Source: an uncultured Clostridia bacterium (GTDB lineage Bacteria; Bacillota; Clostridia; Oscillospirales; Oscillospiraceae). Taken from it: a stretch of 10,873 bases of DNA. The notes beneath the pieces were generated by a model. The model ran no database searches, had not been told where the DNA came from, and saw only the letters and a program-made list of their open reading frames with translations. The position numbers were made by a program, and so were the translations under genes. Shown here one piece after another: positions 8,239 to 10,873 of the stretch (position 1 is the stretch's first letter; every line of letters starts with the position of its first letter). The stretch is taken from contig CALBGG010000011.1 in the NCBI GenBank assembly GCA_937893605.1, forward strand, positions 1-10,873, in the 5' to 3' direction.

Positions 8239-8250
8239 TTGAGAACTATC

Positions 8251-8256
8251 CCTCCT
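8251..8256 (-). promoter_or_regulatory. Ribosome binding site deciding the GTG start of the fusion
   Basis: AGGAGG on the minus strand lies 12 bases before the GTG at 8236-8238. The next in-frame ATG (residue 24) falls after the membrane anchor, so starting there would delete the anchor. The slightly long spacing and the GTG codon may reduce initiation. Confidence 0.65.
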
Positions 8257-8284
8257 TTCCTGTGATTCCTGTTATACATTGGGA

Positions 8285-8779
8285 TCATTCCTTGCTCTTG
8301 CCTACGCATTCGTCTATGAGTGCCTTGTTATCCTCGGCGCTGCTGCCGATCAGCCGGTCTGACAGAAGCGTTACGAGCTCGGACATGCTGCCTTCAATTT
8401 CGTTAACGGCTGCCTGCTCCTCGCTTTTCACTCGCTCACGAACGTTTTTATGAAGCTGCTCGGCCTCGGCATGGGCGGCGCTGAGCGCCTCGCCCTTTGC
8501 CTTCTCGGCATCGCTGCGTGCGGCGTTTATCACGCCTCTCGCGTCGGCGCCGGTCTGAGCAAGCTCCTGTGCAAGTTTTGCTTTGTTCTCCTCAAGTGCC
8601 GCCTCGGCCTTTTTGCCCTCGGCAAGTCCCGCATCTATCCGTGCCTTACGCGCATCCATGAAGCTCAGGACAGGCTTGAGAAGTATCTTGTTCAACAGGA
8701 ACATAAACAGGAAGAAGCTGATAATAGTCAGTATGAACTCAGGTACGCTGATCTGAAGTCCTACTATGTCTAAAATCAA
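8285..8779 (-). CDS. atpF: F0 ATP synthase b subunit (peripheral stalk)
   Basis: The b subunit anchors the peripheral stalk in the membrane and holds the F1 head still. The 164-residue protein has the standard plan: a membrane helix at about 12-32, then the basic-polar stretch LLKPVLSFMDARKARID (33-49) typical of b, and a long Ala/Glu/Lys-rich coiled coil to the C-terminus. The length is normal. The start is TTG, supported by AGGGGG eight bases upstream. No ATG fits without losing the membrane helix. It lies 36 bases after atpE and 46 bases before the fused gene, whose N-terminus provides a second b-like chain. A b/b' heterodimer, as in cyanobacteria, is therefore likely (inference). Confidence 0.93.
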   Translation of the reverse strand: MILDIVGLQISVPEFILTIISFFLFMFLLNKILLKPVLSFMDARKARIDAGLAEGKKAEAALEENKAKLAQELAQTGADARGVINAARSDAEKAKGEALSAAHAEAEQLHKNVRERVKSEEQAAVNEIEGSMSELVTLLSDRLIGSSAEDNKALIDECVGKSKE

Positions 8780-8787
8780 TCCGGTCT

Positions 8788-8793
8788 CCCCCT
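8788..8793 (-). promoter_or_regulatory. Ribosome binding site deciding the TTG start of atpF
   Basis: AGGGGG on the minus strand, within AAGGGGGAG, is eight bases before the TTG at 8777-8779. This supports a TTG start that keeps the whole membrane helix. Confidence 0.65.
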
Positions 8794-8815
8794 TTCAAGA
8801 TGTCTTTTCTTCAAA

Positions 8816-9049
8816 TTACATCTTGGCAATAAGCATGAATGCGATGACCAGACCGTAAATAGCCAGCGCTTCCATAAAGCCCATTGCGAGGATCATGACC
8901 GACTGGAGCTGACCCTTCATATCCGGCTGACGCGCCATGCCTTCAAGCGCCTTGGACGCCGCGAGACCCTGGCCGATGCCGACGCCTATCGTGCTCAGGC
9001 CGATGGCCAGCGCTACGCCTATTGCGATAAGACCCTGTGCTATTGACAT
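8816..9049 (-). CDS. atpE: F0 ATP synthase c subunit (rotor ring)
   Basis: This 77-residue hairpin protein forms the ion-carrying rotor ring. Helix 1 (about 5-33) contains the Gly-rich packing motif GVGIGQG (22-28). The polar loop is RQP (40-42). Helix 2 (about 48-75) carries the ion-binding Glu60 in FMEALAIYGLV. Gln27 is present, but Glu60 is followed by Ala-Leu rather than the Ser-Thr seen in sodium-binding rings such as Ilyobacter. The pattern resembles the proton-binding cyanobacterial and chloroplast rings (EALTIYGLV). Proton coupling is thus the better guess. The ATG has AGGAGG eight bases upstream, as expected for the most highly expressed gene of the operon. Confidence 0.96.
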   Translation of the reverse strand: MSIAQGLIAIGVALAIGLSTIGVGIGQGLAASKALEGMARQPDMKGQLQSVMILAMGFMEALAIYGLVIAFMLIAKM

Positions 9050-9087
9050 TTGTGTTTCCTCCTATAATTGTGTATGTGTTTACTATT

Positions 9088-9744
9088 TTATTCTTCGTCC
9101 TCGGTCGCTTCGTTTATGAACACCGCAAGCAGCATCGTAAAGACCATCGCCTGAATGAAGCAGAACAGAAGACTCAGTATATGCATGACTATGGGCAGTC
9201 CCACGGGGAACAGGCCGAACAGCGTTTCCGCCGCCAGCTCCTCGCCGTAGATGTTGCCGTACAGTCGCAATGCCATGGACAGCGGGCGTGTAAACTGCTC
9301 CAGAATAAGGATCGGGAACAGAAACGCAAAGGGCTTGAAAAACGTGCCCAGATACTTGCCTACGCCGTGCTTTTTTATGCCAGACGACTGGATAGCAACG
9401 AACGAGATCGTCGACAGCGCGGCCGTTACCGTCAGCACCGAGGTCGGAACCGTGAACAGCTCGCCGGCTCCCGGGATAAGTCCCGAATAGTTGCAGACGA
9501 TTATGAGTATGAAAAACGACGCAAGCATCGGGAAATAGTGCCGCGCCTTTTTCTCCCCCAAAACCTCGGAGAAGAAGTTCAAAAGTCCGGACACCGCCAT
9601 CTCCGCTATATTTTGCAGCGGTCCGGGCACATCCTTCATCTTCCGCGTCGCTATGAAGCAAAACAGCAGTATTACCGCCATGATCGCCCACATAGAGTAG
9701 ATCGTCTTGGTAGGCATTAAAAAGTTCTCAAAAAATTCTTTCAA
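9088..9744 (-). CDS. atpB: F0 ATP synthase a subunit (ion channel stator)
   Basis: Subunit a forms the two ion half-channels next to the c-ring. The 218-residue protein has five or so hydrophobic segments (near 16-34, 73-93, 100-120, 138-160 and 180-210). The essential arginine is Arg160 in SMALRLYGNIYGEEL, equivalent to E. coli Arg210. Further conserved context is the NYSGLIPG segment (85-92). The chosen start is TTG at 9742-9744, overlapping the TGA of the atpI-like gene by four bases (TTGA). It is backed by GGAGGT eight bases upstream, inside the end of that gene, which indicates translational coupling. An in-frame ATG at residue 10 lacks such a site. Confidence 0.95.
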   Translation of the reverse strand: MKEFFENFLMPTKTIYSMWAIMAVILLFCFIATRKMKDVPGPLQNIAEMAVSGLLNFFSEVLGEKKARHYFPMLASFFILIIVCNYSGLIPGAGELFTVPTSVLTVTAALSTISFVAIQSSGIKKHGVGKYLGTFFKPFAFLFPILILEQFTRPLSMALRLYGNIYGEELAAETLFGLFPVGLPIVMHILSLLFCFIQAMVFTMLLAVFINEATEDEE

Positions 9745-10067
9745 TTTCTTTCACCTCCGTCCGCTTTTTCTTTGCTTTGCGGCTGAGTTTTCTTTACCAT
9801 GATTCTTAAAAATACCATTCCGCCGACCGACAGCCCTACGGCGGCGGCAATAAGCGTCGCCATCATCGGAAGCTCATACGCCCCGCAGACAAAATAGCAT
9901 ACGGCAAGCGCCGCTGCGTCAAGCAGCAGCCGCAGCATGTTCACACCCATGACAGCCGCCATATTGGACGCATTCATATTGGCTTTGCTTATACGCATAT
10001 TGATATACGCAACGGTCAGTCCGAGCGCAGCTCCGCCCAGCACCGATAAAATATCCGCAAAGTTCAT
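9741..10067 (-). CDS. AtpI-like small membrane protein of the ATP synthase operon
   Basis: The first gene of the operon encodes 108 residues with three hydrophobic segments (about 5-22, 44-62 and 66-90) and a charged C-terminal tail. Position, size and the pattern 'GGAALGLTVAYINMRISK ... MLRLLLDAAALAV' fit ATP synthase protein I, which in other bacteria helps c-ring assembly or Mg2+ supply. Sequence similarity is weak, so the call rests mainly on place and topology. I chose the ATG at 10065-10067, with GAGG eight bases upstream. A longer version starting at a TTG (10091) would add eight residues and has no ribosome site. The gene overlaps atpB by four bases. Confidence 0.72.
   Translation of the reverse strand: MNFADILSVLGGAALGLTVAYINMRISKANMNASNMAAVMGVNMLRLLLDAAALAVCYFVCGAYELPMMATLIAAAVGLSVGGMVFLRIMVKKTQPQSKEKADGGERN
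9753..9758 (-). promoter_or_regulatory. Ribosome binding site deciding the TTG start of atpB
   Basis: GGAGGT on the minus strand lies eight bases before the TTG at 9742-9744 and within the last codons of the atpI-like gene. It favours the TTG over the downstream ATG. Confidence 0.7.
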
Positions 10068-10099
10068 AAGCCTTTCCTCTAACAGCATCAAGTCACTCT

Positions 10100-10127
10100 A
10101 TTTTATAACATTATTATTTAACACCAA
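10100..10127 (-). promoter_or_regulatory. Candidate promoter of the ATP synthase operon
   Basis: The minus strand shows TTGGTG (10122-10127), a 16-base spacer and TAAAAT (10100-10105). The -10 box is good (five of six) and the -35 box is weak (three of six). The predicted start near 10093 leaves a leader of about 26 bases. Other -10-like boxes overlap it (TATAAA at 10102-10107, AATAAT further upstream), so the exact promoter is uncertain. Confidence 0.4.
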
Positions 10128-10178
10128 GTTAACGTGAAATGCAACGCATTTTTTCGTTTTTCTGACACATTTGATTAT

Positions 10179-10203
10179 TTGCACAATTTCTGCTTGCAAA
10201 ATT
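10179..10203. repeat. Near-identical direct repeats in the divergent spacer
   Basis: TTGCACAATT (10179-10188) and TTGCAAAATT (10194-10203) differ at one base and are 15 bases apart. They lie between the two divergent transcription units. They could be binding sites for a regulator, but this AT-rich sequence could also produce them by chance. Confidence 0.3.
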
Positions 10204-10249
10204 GCCATTCTTTATCTTTTGTTAAATCAATATCATACCCCGTCCCCCG

Positions 10250-10276
10250 AGCACTTATAATTATGTTTTAAGTGCT
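10250..10276. promoter_or_regulatory. Inverted repeat next to the promoter of the small membrane protein gene
   Basis: AGCACTTA (10250-10257) and TAAGTGCT (10269-10276) are perfect eight-base inverted repeats with an 11-base centre. The right arm touches the first base of the -35 box at 10276. This placement suits an operator for a dimeric regulator. No regulator gene is in the window, and function is inferred from position only. Confidence 0.4.
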
Positions 10277-10304
10277 TGCCGTTATTTTATATATCTGATA
10301 TACT
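10276..10304 (+). promoter_or_regulatory. Promoter of the small membrane protein gene
   Basis: TTGCCG (10276-10281, four of six) and TATACT (10299-10304, five of six) are 17 bases apart. The predicted start is near 10311, and AAAGGAGG (10317-10324) follows six bases before the ATG at 10331. The leader would be only about 20 bases. Confidence 0.65.
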
Positions 10305-10330
10305 TAATTTATATATAAAGGAGGCGCGCT

Positions 10331-10801
10331 ATGGAAACATTAATAGCCATCGGGATAGTGCTCGCAGTCGCGGCAACGGTTTTTATCTGCATACGGATAT
10401 TGCCGAGGAAATATGACGGTAATCTCGGGAATAAATTTTTGCAGTTCCTGCACGATTTTTTCAACTTCAAGACTTTTTACATCGAAGCTCTGACCAAGTT
10501 CATTTTTGTTCTGCTGACATGCCTGTGCATATTCGTCGGCTTCCTGCTCATGTTCGGGAAGTTTGAATACTACGGCTACTTCGGCACGACATTCACGCAG
10601 AGCACCTTCCTATACGGTCTGTGCATCATGCTGCTCGGCCCGCTCGTTCTGCGAGTGACCTATGAATTTGTCATGATGGCGATACTGCTGGTGCAAAACG
10701 TTATCGCCATAAACCGCAAAATGAAGACTCCGGCGGCCGCGCCCGTCTCTTCTGCCGCTGAGTCTGAAGTCGAGCCCGTTGATACCGATACGGAAGAATA
10801 A
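10331..10801 (+). CDS. Small multi-pass membrane protein of unknown function
   Basis: I do not recognise this 156-residue protein with confidence. It has an N-terminal hydrophobic segment (2-23), a basic and aromatic stretch (26-55), a second membrane segment (56-76), and a long hydrophobic region (93-127) that may hold one or two helices. A Ser/Glu/Asp-rich acidic tail runs from 134 to 156. The motif LRVTYEFVMMAILLVQNVIAIN (107-128, key residues Arg108, Tyr111, Glu112 and Asn123) recalls the DUF4282 family of small membrane proteins, but that is a tentative impression. The start is well supported by AAAGGAGG. It is divergent from the ATP synthase operon and has its own promoter, so a shared function is not implied. 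Confidence 0.85.
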   Translation: METLIAIGIVLAVAATVFICIRILPRKYDGNLGNKFLQFLHDFFNFKTFYIEALTKFIFVLLTCLCIFVGFLLMFGKFEYYGYFGTTFTQSTFLYGLCIMLLGPLVLRVTYEFVMMAILLVQNVIAINRKMKTPAAAPVSSAAESEVEPVDTDTEE

Positions 10802-10873
10802 ACGCGAACACCCCACCGAAGGGCGGTGCAACATAGGGAAAAGCCGCCCTGTAAAAAGTCTTTTGCCCCGTGG
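10802..10873. other. Right-edge noncoding stretch with inverted repeats
   Basis: After the stop codon, CACCG (10814-10818) can pair with CGGTG (10824-10828), and alternatively AGGGCGG (10820-10826) can pair with CCGCCCT (10844-10850). The two hairpins are mutually exclusive. Neither is followed by a clear T-run, so this is not a typical terminator. It could be the start of a structured RNA or leader that continues beyond the window, but I cannot assign it. Confidence 0.35.

Noticed and set aside
3279..10067. The operon as an N-type (sodium) ATPase, which also lacks a separate delta
   Set aside because: N-ATPase operons begin with atpD-atpC and carry the extra genes atpQ and atpR. Here the order is the canonical B-E-F-(H-A)-G-D-C, and the c subunit lacks the sodium-site Ser/Thr.
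9741..10091. TTG start at 10091 for the atpI-like gene
   Set aside because: No ribosome site precedes it and it would start almost on the predicted transcription start. The ATG at 10065-10067 has GAGG at proper spacing.
10137..10151. Hairpin AAATGC-AAC-GCATTT followed by T-rich sequence as a plus-strand terminator
   Set aside because: The stem is short and AT-rich, and no plus-strand transcript is expected to arrive there.
10256..10261. Perfect TATAAT on the plus strand as a second -10 box
   Set aside because: The hexamer 17 bases upstream is TCATAC, with no -35 resemblance, and the box lies inside the inverted repeat, so chance in AT-rich sequence is likely.

Overview
The window looks like chromosomal DNA from a Gram-positive, probably clostridial (Oscillospirales-like), bacterium. 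The reasons are moderately GC-rich coding sequence with AT-rich spacers, strong AGGAGG-type ribosome binding sites, sigma-A-type promoters, a large fused MacB/FtsX-type ABC exporter, and a canonical F-type ATP synthase gene order. The taxonomic call is inference from style, not from a marker gene.

Layout. At the left edge a CCA-encoding tRNA-Arg(CCU) lies on the minus strand. It is divergent from a 983-residue ABC ATPase-permease fusion on the plus strand (251-3202), and each has a well-formed promoter in the 160-base gap. The ABC gene converges on the ATP synthase operon, with two hairpins at 3206-3274 between them. The operon fills 3279-10067 on the minus strand. In transcription order it reads atpI-like, atpB (a), atpE (c), atpF (b), a fused gene, atpG (gamma), atpD (beta), atpC (epsilon). 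A roughly 260-base AT-rich divergent region follows, then a small multi-pass membrane protein of unknown function (10331-10801) with its own good promoter. The last 72 bases hold short inverted repeats that I could not assign.

The notable system is the fused gene at 6001-8238. It is one open frame of 745 residues that joins an N-terminal b-like membrane anchor and coiled coil, a C-terminal-type delta (OSCP) domain, and a complete alpha subunit. It sits exactly where atpH and atpA belong, and there is no separate atpH. A complete separate atpF precedes it, so the anchor is a second, b'-like copy. An F-type head carries three alpha subunits but normally only two b and one delta. An unprocessed b'-delta-alpha chain therefore predicts three covalently tethered stalk elements per head, unless alpha is released by proteolysis or internal initiation. 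No Shine-Dalgarno sequence is visible before the natural alpha start. The N-terminal helical domain of delta, which normally grips the alpha N-termini, appears to be absent, which fits a design where the link is covalent.

All catalytic and rotor elements look intact: Walker A motifs in alpha and beta, the alpha arginine finger, the beta catalytic Glu, the a-subunit Arg and the c-ring Glu. The residues around the c-ring Glu favour protons over sodium as the coupling ion.
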